Origin: DASRHT01 sp035650355
Lineage (GTDB): Bacteria > Chloroflexota > Ktedonobacteria > Ktedonobacterales > Ktedonobacteraceae
DNA length: 64,000 nucleotides
Direction: 5' to 3'
Assembly: GCA_035650355.1 (NCBI GenBank)
Contig: DASRHT010000031.1
Location: forward strand, 91,317-155,316
The notes beneath the pieces were generated by a model that made no database searches, had not been told where the DNA came from, and saw only the letters and a program-made list of their open reading frames with translations. The translations under genes and the position numbers were made by a program. Of the stretch, positions 7,977 through 16,608 are shown piece by piece (the stretch's first letter is position 1; each line of letters starts with the position of its first letter).

Positions 7977-8005
7977 ATTGTATGTTGGGGGGAAAAAAAA
8001 GTCAA
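7977..8005 (-). promoter_or_regulatory. Sigma-A promoter of the paa operon with homopolymer spacer
   Basis: Read on the minus strand: TTGACT (8000-8005), a 17-bp spacer, then TACAAT (7977-7982), about 64 bp upstream of paaA. The spacer is T7-C6-AACA; with the last base of the -35 box the T-run is eight long. A palindrome TATATGGATATA (7961-7972) sits just after the -10 box and could be a repressor site. Hexamers and spacing are close to consensus. Confidence 0.65.
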
Positions 8006-8015
8006 GGAAGGAGAA

Positions 8016-8072
8016 GTATAGAAGAGTGCTTGCCAGTTTTGCGACGCAAAACTGGCAAGCACTCTTCTATAC
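8016..8072. repeat. Perfect 27-bp stem hairpin downstream of transglycosylase
   Basis: Bases 8016-8042 pair exactly with 8046-8072 around the 3-nt loop GAC. The stem contains AGTGCTTGCCAGTTTTGC. It lies 10 bp after the stop of the lytic transglycosylase gene and just upstream of the paaA promoter, so it probably insulates the two units. On the transglycosylase strand a T8 run follows only about 16 nt later, so a standard intrinsic terminator is doubtful. Confidence 0.9.
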
Positions 8073-8082
8073 GAAAAAATGA

Positions 8083-9048
8083 TTAAATTCCCATAATGAT
8101 GCGAATATAGTTACGGGTCTCAAGAGGGAGATAATTCATCCAATTGACTCCGCCCAGCCGCACGGCGTTGGCTACAGTGCCGCTGCCCGCGTTGTAGGCG
8201 GCCAGAGCTTTAGCGTAATCGCCGCCGTACTGGCGCGCATAATTTGCCATGTATTGGGCAGCTCCCTTGAGAGCCTGGATTGGATCGTACGGATTGATGC
8301 CCAGGCCGGCGGCGGTGCTGGGGAGAAATTGAGCGATCCCGACCGCGCCTGCTGGCGACACGGCGTTGGGATTAAAGCCGCTCTCCTGATTGATCTGGCG
8401 CACAAAATAGTCTGGATTAATGCCTGCGTTGATGGCATCCTGCCGCGCAATGGCGATATACATACTCATCGGTAAATTCATCGGCGGCAGAGGCGCGTTG
8501 GCCTGGGTATTGTTTGTATCACGGCCCATCATATTCAAGCCCAGTTGCTGCGCCTTTACCCAGTCCGCCATGTTGCTGAAAGGGCGAAACAGGCTCTGCC
8601 CTTTGCCAAGCGGGGTCAGTGAGAGCAGCGAGATGAGCAGAACAACGGCAATAGCCATGATCACAATGCCAGAGCGGAGGTGTGGGTGCAGGCGTCGTCC
8701 CTGGCCTGCCTTCCGTCCAGTTCTCACCCGTTTTTTCGCACCCGGGATCACCACCGGTTCTCGGCCCGTAGGAGTAATCGTTGCCTCTAACGCGCTAAGC
8801 AACGATTGCGCGGTCGATGCATCCTGGAACGGCTGTGGCAATGGCCTGAGCTGGTCCGTTTGCGCCACTCGCTTCTGCTGCGAAATAGCAGCCAGTTGGT
8901 CTGTGGTGATAAGAGGATACTGTTCGGCAAAAGCATTATCGGGCGTGAACGCTGTCGGCGGGGTAATCTGGTTAGGCTCTAAATAGCGCTCTCCCATCCT
9001 ATCAGAGATATTCTGCTGATATGACCGGATAGAGTGAAACTGTGACAT
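8083..9048 (-). CDS. Membrane-anchored lytic transglycosylase (SLT domain)
   Basis: Peptidoglycan-cleaving lytic transglycosylase of 321 residues. Residues 1-120 or so are polar and basic (cytoplasmic), one membrane helix follows (GIVIMAIAVVLLISLLSL, about 128-146), and the C-terminal 125 residues form a Slt/GEWL-type catalytic domain. The catalytic glutamate is in QINQESGFNPNAVSP, followed by GAVGIAQFLPSTAAGLG and the AYNAGSGTV motif, the standard order for family 1 enzymes. The enzyme would act outside the membrane. ATG 9048 is preceded by GAGGT, and a promoter is seen at 9094-9121. Confidence 0.9.
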   Translation of the reverse strand: MSQFHSIRSYQQNISDRMGERYLEPNQITPPTAFTPDNAFAEQYPLITTDQLAAISQQKRVAQTDQLRPLPQPFQDASTAQSLLSALEATITPTGREPVVIPGAKKRVRTGRKAGQGRRLHPHLRSGIVIMAIAVVLLISLLSLTPLGKGQSLFRPFSNMADWVKAQQLGLNMMGRDTNNTQANAPLPPMNLPMSMYIAIARQDAINAGINPDYFVRQINQESGFNPNAVSPAGAVGIAQFLPSTAAGLGINPYDPIQALKGAAQYMANYARQYGGDYAKALAAYNAGSGTVANAVRLGGVNWMNYLPLETRNYIRIIMGI

Positions 9049-9093
9049 GAATTTACCTCGTTACTAACCTACATTTTACTCTCTATCTGTGAG

Positions 9094-9121
9094 TCTATAT
9101 AAGTAGACAGAGGTCCGTCAA
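9094..9121 (-). promoter_or_regulatory. Promoter of the lytic transglycosylase gene
   Basis: Minus strand: TTGACG (9116-9121), 16-bp spacer, TATAGA (9094-9099), 45 bp upstream of the start codon. The match is by eye only. The 180 bp further upstream hold no gene that I can support. Confidence 0.5.
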
Positions 9122-9285
9122 TCTTTTATGCGAAAACGGGCTAAAAAATACTATAAATTTCCTACGACCTTAACCACCTTTCGTCAAAACACAACAATTT
9201 AGCAAACGATGAAACATTCGTCCTTAGCCACCCCAGAATGCATAAGGTTTGCATGCTTTCTACATGATTCATACACGAGGTATCG

Positions 9286-9396
9286 CGCCTTCGGCGTTCA
9301 AAAATCTTTTTCTTCTGTGATGTCAAAAAATGTGCTCCGCACATTTTTTGACATCACAGAAGAAAAACCGTGCTCGCGCCTCCGGTGCGAGCACGG
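9286..9396. repeat. Three-hairpin cluster with perfect 29-bp central stem
   Basis: A small hairpin CGCC-TTC-GGCG (9286-9296) is followed by a perfect 29-bp inverted repeat (9307-9335 with 9339-9367, loop TCC) and then by a stem CCGTGCTCGC/GCGAGCACGG (9368-9377 with 9387-9396) that can extend by three more pairs. The same order of small GCGCC-GGC hairpin, long perfect stem and GCTCGC/GCGAGC stem recurs at 43029-43122 with different stem sequences. It lies between two divergent genes, so it is not at a gene end on either strand. Confidence 0.85.
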
Positions 9397-9481
9397 CAGG
9401 CGCAAGTGAAATTGCCGTAGCGATGGAAGCTAAATGCACTCCCAGGGGATTGGAAGTCTCCCGAATACTAGCTTATGCTTA

Positions 9482-9511
9482 TTAACAAAGCGATCATAAC
9501 GGTGCTATACT
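9482..9511 (+). promoter_or_regulatory. Promoter of the EEP-family gene
   Basis: TTAACA (9482-9487), 18-bp spacer, TATACT (9506-9511), 43 bp upstream of the ATG at 9554. In the leader, AAAAGGAGGG precedes ATG 9529, which opens a 15-codon frame (MWCSIRRKNDTNRFL) ending at 9576 inside the main gene; this could be a leader peptide that couples translation, but nothing else supports it. Confidence 0.5.
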
Positions 9512-9553
9512 CTCAAAAGGAGGGCGCTATGTGGTGCTCTATCAGGAGAAAAA

Positions 9554-10540
9554 ATGACACGAATCGTTTCTTATAATATTCTCACGGGTGGTTATAATGC
9601 GCGAGCGAGCGGGGCCAGGGCGCGGCGCATCAATGAACTGACAAAAATTCTTCGTTCGGCACAGCCTGATATCGCGGGTATCGTCGAAGCAACCCATCCA
9701 GGGATGCAGCAAAAGCCGCTGATCATCGAAGAAATAGCGGAAACGCTGGGCATGCAGCTTGTTCTAGGGGGAGAGGCGACTCATCATCATGATTACCGCC
9801 TGGCATTTTTGACGCGCTTCCCCATCGTCCATACACATATTCACCCACGTCCGGGCATTCTCAATAAACCATTGCTGGAGGTCTGCGTTGAGGAAGCGGA
9901 CGGGGAGCACTTGACGGCGTTTGTCACACACCTGTCGGCGGCTTTCAATCGAGGAAGGGCAGGGGGGCATATCAGGTTGCGCGAAGCCCAGGAGTTAACG
10001 CGCATTATGGCCCCATTACGAGCGCAAAAGCAACCGCATATGGTGATGGGCGATTTCAACTCGCTTGCCCCCGGCGATCCATTCCAGGCCCATTTGCTCT
10101 TACGCTACCTTACATGGCTGGATAAACGTCGCCAGGGGCATAAACTTGCCGACGGACATCCCCATCTTGACGTTGTTGTGCCACCCGAACTGCGCATCCT
10201 CAACCCGCTCCTGCGGGCCATTCCCCGTAATAGAGTGCTAAGCACACTTTTTGATGCCGCCGCCGCCATTTACGCGCCCCGTGGCAGCATCAAGCTTTTA
10301 CGCAACGCGGGATACGTCGATTGTTACCGGCATCTGCATCCATATACACATGGCTTCACCTGTCCCGCCACGCTGCCCGCTGGCCGCATCGATTATATCT
10401 TCGTCAGCCCTGATCTGGCCGCACGATTAGTAAGGTGCGATGTGATTACAGAAGGGGAAGGGATACCAGGCAATCATGCAAGCGACCACCTGGCGGTAAT
10501 TGCAACCTTAGGTCCAGGTGCGCAAGCCGCCACAGACTGA
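9554..10540 (+). CDS. Endonuclease/exonuclease/phosphatase-family hydrolase
   Basis: EEP-superfamily metal-dependent phosphohydrolase, 328 residues, no signal peptide. The metal and catalytic motifs appear in order: SYNILTGG at the N-terminus, GIVEATH (metal-binding Glu), FVTHLSA, MGDFNSLAPGD, GRIDYIFVSPD and a final ASDHLAV. Substrates in this superfamily range from DNA to phosphoinositides and sphingomyelin, so the specific function is unknown; being cytoplasmic favours a nucleic acid or small phosphate ester. ATG 9554 is preceded by AGGAG. It stands alone and ends against a bidirectional terminator shared with dnaJ. Confidence 0.85.
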   Translation: MTRIVSYNILTGGYNARASGARARRINELTKILRSAQPDIAGIVEATHPGMQQKPLIIEEIAETLGMQLVLGGEATHHHDYRLAFLTRFPIVHTHIHPRPGILNKPLLEVCVEEADGEHLTAFVTHLSAAFNRGRAGGHIRLREAQELTRIMAPLRAQKQPHMVMGDFNSLAPGDPFQAHLLLRYLTWLDKRRQGHKLADGHPHLDVVVPPELRILNPLLRAIPRNRVLSTLFDAAAAIYAPRGSIKLLRNAGYVDCYRHLHPYTHGFTCPATLPAGRIDYIFVSPDLAARLVRCDVITEGEGIPGNHASDHLAVIATLGPGAQAATD

Positions 10541-10558
10541 TAGCGAACGATAGCGCCA

Positions 10559-10609
10559 AAAAAGGGCAGCGCGGCGTTGGCAGATCGCTAACGCCGCGCT
10601 GCCCTTTTT
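10559..10609. terminator. Bidirectional intrinsic terminator
   Basis: Perfect 20-bp stem (10559-10578 with 10590-10609) with an 11-nt loop, GC-rich in the middle and ending in A5/T5 runs on both sides. It sits exactly between the convergent EEP gene and dnaJ, so it can stop transcription from both. Confidence 0.9.
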
Positions 10610-10619
10610 ATCTAGCAGG

Positions 10620-11756
10620 TTACTGGAATACGTCTTTCGTCTTCTCAAACAGGTTGCGGAAAATGTTTTTATCGTTCTGCTCGTTCTGCTCTTTCTCAAT
10701 GCGAGCAAACTCTTCAAGCAGGTGCTTCTGCTCCGCCGTCAGGTTGGTTGGCGTCACCACTTTCACAATGACGTGCTGATCGCCCCGTGCGCTGCTATGG
10801 ACGACCGGCACTCCCAGACCTTTCAGCCGGAAGGAACGGTTACTCTGCGTACCGGCGGGGATCTTCAGCAGCGTCGTCTTGCTATCGACGGTAGGAACTT
10901 CAACCTCATCGCCGAGCGCGGCCTGCGTGAAGCTGATGGGCAAATCGAACACAATATCATTGCCCTGGCGCTTGAAGAACGGGTGCGGCTTGACGGTGAG
11001 GATCACATACAGGTTGCCCGGGGTGCCACCCCGCGAGCTAACCTCGCCCTCGCCGGTTACGCGCACATTGATACCGTCATCGACGCCTGCGGGAATGTTC
11101 ACAACCACGCGGCGATTGTTGCGCACTCGGCCCTGACCGCGGCACTTCTCGCAGGGGGTCGTGATGACGCGCCCCTCACCCCGGCAGCGCTCGCACATTG
11201 TCACGTTGACAAACTGACCAAAGATCGATTGCTGGACGCGGCGAATCTCGCCTGAACCCTGACAGGCGGAACAGCGCGTTGTTGACGTACCGGGTTGCGC
11301 ACCGTTGCCACGGCAGTTCTGACAGGTCTCCCAGCGCGGAAGCTCTATTTCCTTTTGACAGCCAAAAACAGCTTCCTCAAAGGTGATGGTCAGATCGTAG
11401 CGCAGGTCCGCGCCGCGTTGCGGGCCCGAACGACGCTGAGCGCCTGTAGCGCCCGCGAAGAAGGTTTCAAACAGGTCGTTGATGCTGCTAAACCCACCAA
11501 AGTCGCCAAAGCCAGCACCCACCCCGTTGCCAAGTCCGGCATGCCCGTAGCGATCATAGGCGGCACGCTTCTGCGGATCACTCAGCACCTCGTAGGCTTC
11601 ATTGATTTCAATAAAGCGGGCTTCCGCTCCCTGCTCTTTGTTCGTATCCGGGTGATACTGCTTGGCAAGGCGACGAAAGGTTTTTTTTACCTCGTCGTCC
11701 GTTGCGGTGCGAGCTATCCCCAGCACCTCATAATAATCTCGTTTATTTGCCGCCAT
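10620..11756 (-). CDS. dnaJ: Chaperone protein DnaJ
   Basis: Hsp40 co-chaperone, 378 residues, which stimulates DnaK ATPase and delivers unfolded substrates. The J domain is at the N-terminus (DYYEVLGI, HPD in YHPDTN), followed by a Gly/Phe region, four CxxCxGxG zinc-finger repeats (CQNCRGNG, CSACQGSG, CERCRGEG, CEKCRGQG) and the beta-sandwich substrate-binding domains. This is a full type I DnaJ. It lies 188 bp downstream of dnaK, across a hairpin, so it may have its own promoter or depend on read-through. Confidence 0.95.
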   Translation of the reverse strand: MAANKRDYYEVLGIARTATDDEVKKTFRRLAKQYHPDTNKEQGAEARFIEINEAYEVLSDPQKRAAYDRYGHAGLGNGVGAGFGDFGGFSSINDLFETFFAGATGAQRRSGPQRGADLRYDLTITFEEAVFGCQKEIELPRWETCQNCRGNGAQPGTSTTRCSACQGSGEIRRVQQSIFGQFVNVTMCERCRGEGRVITTPCEKCRGQGRVRNNRRVVVNIPAGVDDGINVRVTGEGEVSSRGGTPGNLYVILTVKPHPFFKRQGNDIVFDLPISFTQAALGDEVEVPTVDSKTTLLKIPAGTQSNRSFRLKGLGVPVVHSSARGDQHVIVKVVTPTNLTAEQKHLLEEFARIEKEQNEQNDKNIFRNLFEKTKDVFQ

Positions 11757-11909
11757 CTACTGGTCCTTTATTAGTAAGCAACAGGGCGCGATTTTATCCG
11801 CGCAACTGGATTTAACACGTATTACTTTGCTCAATGACGCAATTGGTAGCATTATACCAGATTACATCGTCACGTAAAATAAAAACAACCCCGATAGTAT
11901 ATCTGCCTA

Positions 11910-11936
11910 AAGAGGCACCCACGAGGGATGCCTCTT
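11910..11936 (-). terminator. Hairpin after dnaK
   Basis: Stem AAGAGGCA/TGCCTCTT with partly paired inner CCC/GGG, 7 bp downstream of the dnaK stop codon. The T-run is short (TTT), so it is likely a partial terminator that sets the dnaK:dnaJ ratio, or a processing site. Confidence 0.6.
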
Positions 11937-11943
11937 GCTCTTG

Positions 11944-13842
11944 CTACATTTCCTTGTATTCGCCCTCGATGGTGTCATCGTGAGCGCCCTTTGGCTCCTC
12001 AGTATGAGGGCCGCCATCGGTCTCTGGCCCTGGTCCCCCGCTCTGACGATAGATCGACTCGCTGATCTTATAGAAGCTCTGCTCCAGAGACTCGCGCGCT
12101 TCCTTGATACGGCTGATATCGTCGGTCGAAAGGGCCGCGCGCACATCAGCGATCTTGGACTCAAGCTCGCTCTTCTGGTCCGCCGCAAGCTTATCTCCCA
12201 GCTCGGTCAGGCTCTTTTCAGAGCGGTAGGCCGCGCTATCGGCAAGGTTACGCTCCTCGACCTCTTCTTTGCGGCGACGGTCCTCAGCCGCGTGGGACTC
12301 GGCATCGCGCACCATACGATCAATCTGATCTTTGGAGAGACCACTGGAGGCCACAATAGTAATCTTCTGCTCGCGACCGGTTCCCTTATCACGCGCCGAC
12401 ACATTTACTATACCATTCGCGTCAATGTCGAAGGTGACCTCGATCTGTGGGACGCCGCGTGGAGCAGGTGGAATACCATCCAGGATAAAGCTACCAAGTG
12501 AACGATTGTCCTTTGCGAACTCGCGCTCACCCTGCAGAATGTTGATCTCAACGCTCGGCTGATTATCGCTGGCGGTGGAGAAGATCTGGCTCTTCTGCGT
12601 CGGGATGGTGGTGTTGCGCTCGATCAGGCGCGTGGAGACGCCGCCGAGGGTCTCGATACCGAGGGAGAGCGGGGTCACGTCGAGCAGCAGCACGTCTTTG
12701 ACATCGCCGGTCAGAACGCCTGCCTGGATCGCGGCGCCGACAGCCACCACTTCGTCCGGGTTCACGCCGCGGTTGGGTTCGCGGTCAAAAATGCGCCGCA
12801 CCATCGTCTGAACGGCGGGCATGCGGGTCTGACCACCGACAAGCACAACCTCGTTAATGTCGCCCGGGCGGATGCTGGAGTCCGCGAGCGCCTTCATCAC
12901 CGGGCCGCGCGACTTCTCGATCAGATCCTCAACCAGTTGCTCCAGCTTCGAACGGGAGAGCGTCATGGTAAGGTGCTTGGGGCCGCTGGCATCGGCGGTA
13001 ATAAAGGGCAGGTTGACCTCCGTCTGCATTGAGCTGGATAGCTCTTTCTTGGCCTTCTCCGCCGCCTCTTTCAAACGCTGCAAGGCCATGCGGTCCTGCC
13101 GCAGATCGATGCCCTGCTCCTTGCGGAACTCATCGGCCAGCCAGTTGATGATGCGCTGGTCAAAGTCATCACCGCCCAGGTGGGTATCGCCATTGGTACT
13201 TTTGACTTCAAAGACGCCGTCGCCCAGTTCAAGGATCGAAATGTCGAAGGTGCCGCCGCCCAGGTCGTAAACGGCGATGCGCTCATCCTTTTTCTTATCA
13301 AGGCCATAGGCCAGCGATGCAGCCGTTGGCTCGTTGATGATACGCAGCACTTCCAGACCGGCGATCTTGCCGGCGTCCTTCGTCGCCTGGCGTTGAGCAT
13401 CGTTAAAGTAAGCAGGAACGGTAATCACCGCTTGAGTGACCCGCTCTCCCAGATACGCCTCCGCATCGGACTTCAGCTTTTGCAGGATCATAGCTGAAAT
13501 CTCAGGCGGGCTATAGGTTTTTCCCTGCACCTCTACCCAGGCATCGCCGTTGCTGGCGCGCACAACTTTATACGGGACAAGCCGCTTATCGCGGTCCACT
13601 TCCGGGTCATCGAATTTACGGCCCATAAAGCGTTTGATCGAATAAACGGTGTTCTCAGGATTTGTGATAGCCTGGCGCTTTGCCACTTCACCGACGAGAC
13701 GCTCACCATTTTTGTTGATGGCTACAATCGAGGGCGTGGTACGCGATCCTTCCGCGTTAGGGATAACGACCGGCTCGCCGCCTTCCATCACCGCGACACA
13801 CGAGTTCGTGGTTCCCAGATCGATTCCAATAACCTTTGGCAC
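11944..13842 (-). CDS. dnaK: Chaperone protein DnaK (Hsp70)
   Basis: ATP-dependent Hsp70 chaperone, 632 residues. The actin-like ATPase domain begins with GIDLGTTNSCVAVMEGG and contains VITVPAYFNDAQRQATKDAG, NEPTAASLAYGL and the phosphate-binding IAVYDLGGGTFDISIL; the substrate-binding domain contains VTPLSLGIETLGG. The acidic C-terminal tail ends in EGEYKEM. Start is GTG 13842, fixed by AGGAGG 5 nt upstream. It lies downstream of hrcA in the order hrcA-dnaK-dnaJ. No grpE is found between hrcA and dnaK, where many bacteria have it, nor elsewhere in the window. Confidence 0.97.
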   Translation of the reverse strand: MPKVIGIDLGTTNSCVAVMEGGEPVVIPNAEGSRTTPSIVAINKNGERLVGEVAKRQAITNPENTVYSIKRFMGRKFDDPEVDRDKRLVPYKVVRASNGDAWVEVQGKTYSPPEISAMILQKLKSDAEAYLGERVTQAVITVPAYFNDAQRQATKDAGKIAGLEVLRIINEPTAASLAYGLDKKKDERIAVYDLGGGTFDISILELGDGVFEVKSTNGDTHLGGDDFDQRIINWLADEFRKEQGIDLRQDRMALQRLKEAAEKAKKELSSSMQTEVNLPFITADASGPKHLTMTLSRSKLEQLVEDLIEKSRGPVMKALADSSIRPGDINEVVLVGGQTRMPAVQTMVRRIFDREPNRGVNPDEVVAVGAAIQAGVLTGDVKDVLLLDVTPLSLGIETLGGVSTRLIERNTTIPTQKSQIFSTASDNQPSVEINILQGEREFAKDNRSLGSFILDGIPPAPRGVPQIEVTFDIDANGIVNVSARDKGTGREQKITIVASSGLSKDQIDRMVRDAESHAAEDRRRKEEVEERNLADSAAYRSEKSLTELGDKLAADQKSELESKIADVRAALSTDDISRIKEARESLEQSFYKISESIYRQSGGPGPETDGGPHTEEPKGAHDDTIEGEYKEM

Positions 13843-13955
13843 TGTTGCCTCCTACTATTATAATTACTTGTATGTTATTTGGTTGTCACGTTTGGTTTGT
13901 TTTATTTGCCGCTTCTGAGCAGATGCTAGAACGCTGGGCAACGACAGGATCTTTT

Positions 13956-13980
13956 GGGCAGGGGCAAGCCCTGCCCCTAC
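13956..13980. repeat. Dispersed palindromic repeat at the hrcA stop codon
   Basis: Single unit GGGCAGGGG-CAAG-CCCTGCCCC followed by TAC. On the minus strand the TAG stop of hrcA is the first triplet of the unit (TAGGGGCAGGG...), as also happens at the lipoprotein stop at 3289. It may have been inserted at, or captured as, the gene's 3' end. Confidence 0.8.
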
Positions 13981-15029
13981 TCGTAGCCGTACTCGGCCAG
14001 CAGTTCATCCATCATCTTAGCCATGTAGCGCACAACGGCGATGGCTCGACCATACTGCATACGCGTGGGACCAACGATACCAAGCAATCCCCCCACCTTC
14101 CCTTCCTCTCCATAGCGAGATACCACCAGGCTCACATCCTTCATCTCATCCCACTGGTTCTCGCCGCCAATGATCACCTGTACACCGTGTGAGGTACGCA
14201 GATGCGAGGCCAACGCGGGCAGGAAGCGGTTTTGCTCCAGCACCTCTATTACCTTGCGGACACGCTCGCTGCGCTCTTCTTCCGGCCCCAGGCGGGTATA
14301 TTCCGGCTGCTCCAGAATATTCATCACTCCTTCATGGTAGAAAACATCGCTTAACATCTCGCCGTGCTGCTCCAGAATACGCACAATCGTATGCCCGATC
14401 AGCCGCTCAGGTAACGAGAGATTTGCCCGCGCCAGCACATCATTAATTTCACTTGCGCGCTTATCCTGCAACAGTTGATTGTACTGAACGGAAAAGGCGC
14501 TTAGCTCTTCCTGCTGGATCGGCGTCTCTAAAAGCAGTCGCTGCTGCTTGACGGTGCCATCGGTCAGGACCAGCACCAGGTGCGCGGAAAAATCCGTGAC
14601 AGCCAGCACCTCGAAGTGCTTGAGCCGCCCCTCGATGGAGCGTGGCTGCGTCATGACGGCGGCGCTGTGCAAGAGACGCGCCATCACCGAGGCAGTCAGG
14701 CCCACCCATTGATCCAGGTGGTCTTGCACCTGGTAAAATTGATGACGAATCAGCCGCTGCTCGTCGAGCGTTAAAGCCGATTCCAGCATCAGATGTTCGA
14801 CAAAATAGCGATAGCCCAGGTCTGTTGGTACGCGCCCGGCAGAAGTATGCGGCTGCTGGATCAGGTGCGCCTCCTCCAGTCCCGCCAGTTCGTGACGCAC
14901 GGTTGCCGAGCTGAAGCGGAGCCCATATTTGCGCACCAGCGTCTCAGAGGCGACCGGAGTGGCAGTATGGATATATTCTTCGACCAGCGCGCGTAAAATC
15001 TGCTCTTTGCGCTGACTTAATGGTGTCAT
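13977..15029 (-). CDS. hrcA: Heat-inducible transcription repressor HrcA
   Basis: Repressor of the CIRCE regulon, about 350 residues, normal for the family. The N-terminal winged helix is seen in SQRKEQILRALVEEYIHTATPVASETLVRKYGLRFSSATVRHELAGLEE, only part of which is needed to recognise it (VASETLVRKYGL, SSATVRHELAGLEE). The GAF-like dimerisation domain follows, with GPTRMQYGRAIAVVRYMA near the end. ATG 15029 is preceded by GCAAGG; the frame extends 24 codons upstream into the promoter. A degraded CIRCE site is at 15118-15144, suggesting autoregulation. Its stop codon lies within a palindromic repeat. Confidence 0.93.
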   Translation of the reverse strand: MTPLSQRKEQILRALVEEYIHTATPVASETLVRKYGLRFSSATVRHELAGLEEAHLIQQPHTSAGRVPTDLGYRYFVEHLMLESALTLDEQRLIRHQFYQVQDHLDQWVGLTASVMARLLHSAAVMTQPRSIEGRLKHFEVLAVTDFSAHLVLVLTDGTVKQQRLLLETPIQQEELSAFSVQYNQLLQDKRASEINDVLARANLSLPERLIGHTIVRILEQHGEMLSDVFYHEGVMNILEQPEYTRLGPEEERSERVRKVIEVLEQNRFLPALASHLRTSHGVQVIIGGENQWDEMKDVSLVVSRYGEEGKVGGLLGIVGPTRMQYGRAIAVVRYMAKMMDELLAEYGYE

Positions 15030-15117
15030 AAAACCTTGCGACCCCTTGCGTACCCCTCCCGCCACAGCGTCGTTGCTGCTATGGATAGGATGATACAACA
15101 TTTGTCAACTATGATTG

Positions 15118-15144
15118 CTAGCACTCTCACCACGAGACTGCAAG
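15118..15144 (-). promoter_or_regulatory. Degenerate CIRCE operator upstream of hrcA
   Basis: CTAGCACTC-N9-GACTGCAAG, compared with the CIRCE consensus TTAGCACTC-N9-GAGTGCTAA: one arm is nearly perfect, the other has three differences, and the spacer is exactly 9. A second copy of the good arm, TAGCACTCTC, lies in direct orientation at 15152-15161. On the minus strand a TTGACA box (15103-15108) follows immediately, so the site would overlap or abut the hrcA promoter. Confidence 0.6.
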
Positions 15145-15269
15145 TACAGAATAGCACTCTCGAAAGGGGATTGTCAAGAGCCTTACCTATGAGACAGGCT
15201 GAAAGGGAAAACTGCTATGCTCTTTTATTTTTGGGAGAGCATATTACAAAAATCAAGCCAGACAGAGTA

Positions 15270-15866
15270 TTAGACAATTTCAGCTTCCATTTGAGCCTTG
15301 AGATGCGTGAGCCGGTATCGAAAGAACTCATTGCCAAAGGTAACCATTCTAGGAGCAACGACAGAAGCTATCATCAATCCTATTTTGCCAGAACCTGTCG
15401 ATTCAGTATAGGTCATGATGGTACTTTCTTGTTGAGCCTGAAAAACCAGATGATGCTCCGCAGACTTTGAATGTCTGCTCGAAGACGAATATCTTTTCGT
15501 TGTGAATGTGAAAGATGTAGGCGGGTTGGAGGCTTTTACGGTGACAGTGCCTGTACTCAAAAGCCTCCATGCTGGGAATTCTTCAGACTGGCTACTTACT
15601 CCCATTCTGTATTGAAATGTTGTCCCCACGAGCAGAGTCGGTGTCGATAGATCTTCGATCTCAATTACTGTTTCGGTTTGTTCTTGAATTCGCCGCACTT
15701 TGGCGATATGTTCGTCAAGTTCCGGGCTGGGAGGGATATGCGCATAACTCGGTTCGCTTTTTGTGGGATCTATCGTAACCAATTGAACGATATGCTGAGG
15801 CTGAAACATCCAGTCAAAGACTTTTTCTCGCGGGCGTTCAATCACAACATGAGCCGTAGACTTCAT
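15270..15866 (-). CDS. SRPBCC-family protein, paralogue 1
   Basis: Soluble 198-residue protein with the START/polyketide-cyclase-like SRPBCC fold: the N-terminal strand AHVVIERPREKVFDWMFQPQ and the long C-terminal helix region GNEFFRYRLTHLKAQMEAEI are typical. Such proteins bind small hydrophobic ligands; no ligand can be named. It is closely related to the next gene (15906-16508), sharing KVFDWMFQPQHIVQLVT and EDLSTPTL/KDLSTPTL, so the pair arose by tandem duplication. ATG 15866 follows AAGGAG. Confidence 0.75.
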   Translation of the reverse strand: MKSTAHVVIERPREKVFDWMFQPQHIVQLVTIDPTKSEPSYAHIPPSPELDEHIAKVRRIQEQTETVIEIEDLSTPTLLVGTTFQYRMGVSSQSEEFPAWRLLSTGTVTVKASNPPTSFTFTTKRYSSSSRHSKSAEHHLVFQAQQESTIMTYTESTGSGKIGLMIASVVAPRMVTFGNEFFRYRLTHLKAQMEAEIV

Positions 15867-15905
15867 TTTTACTCCTTACCATTATAAATGACTGATGAAC
15901 GCAGC

Positions 15906-16508
15906 CTAATCAATTTCAGCCTTCATGTGTGCTTTGAGATGCTGAAGTTGTTGCTGCACTTCTTCATTACCAAACGGAACCGCCCCTTTTCTAAACAAAA
16001 CAGTCTGGAACGATCCAGGAGCCATAATAGATGCAATTTTTAGCTGTAGCTTGCCAAAGGGAATCGACTGGTGATAGGTGATAATGGTCCCTTCATGTCG
16101 AGCCTGGAAAGCCAGATGATGCTCTGCAGATAGCGAAAAACCTTTTGTTGCAAATGTGAAAGATGTGGGTGGGGTAGATTTTTTTATGGTGATAGTGCCT
16201 GAGGTCAGATATTTCCAGTCTGGAGACTCTGTAGACCGATATTGTAGTCCCATACTATAGTAAAACGTTGTCCCTACTTGTAATGTTGGCGTCGATAGAT
16301 CCTTGATCTCAATTGCTATTTCGGCTTCCTCCTGCAATAGCCGCTGCTTAGCGACTCGCTCGCTCAAATGTGCAGGGACATGTCCACTATTGATGAGGTC
16401 TTGAGGAGGTTTCCTGGTGACCAATTGAACGATGTGCTGTGGCTGAAACATCCAGTCAAAGACTTTTTCCGGTGGGCGATCAACCATAATGTAAGCTGTA
16501 AACTTCAT
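15906..16508 (-). CDS. SRPBCC-family protein, paralogue 2
   Basis: Tandem paralogue of the preceding gene, 200 residues, with the same start (FTAYIMVDRPPEKVFDWMF), the same central KDLSTPTLQVGTTF stretch and the same C-terminal helix (QQLQHLKAHMKAEI). It differs mainly in a loop near residues 165-180. ATG 16508 follows AAAGGAG. The 39-bp gap between the two suggests co-transcription. Function is unknown; a ligand-binding or lipid-handling role is only what the fold allows. Confidence 0.75.
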   Translation of the reverse strand: MKFTAYIMVDRPPEKVFDWMFQPQHIVQLVTRKPPQDLINSGHVPAHLSERVAKQRLLQEEAEIAIEIKDLSTPTLQVGTTFYYSMGLQYRSTESPDWKYLTSGTITIKKSTPPTSFTFATKGFSLSAEHHLAFQARHEGTIITYHQSIPFGKLQLKIASIMAPGSFQTVLFRKGAVPFGNEEVQQQLQHLKAHMKAEID

Positions 16509-16608
16509 CCTTGCTCCTTTTGAGAGACTATCAAGTCTCCCAAAGACGTGATGGCAATATATGAATTCTCCTCAGAGGTGAAAAAACGTCCGTTACGGGT
16601 TCATGGTA

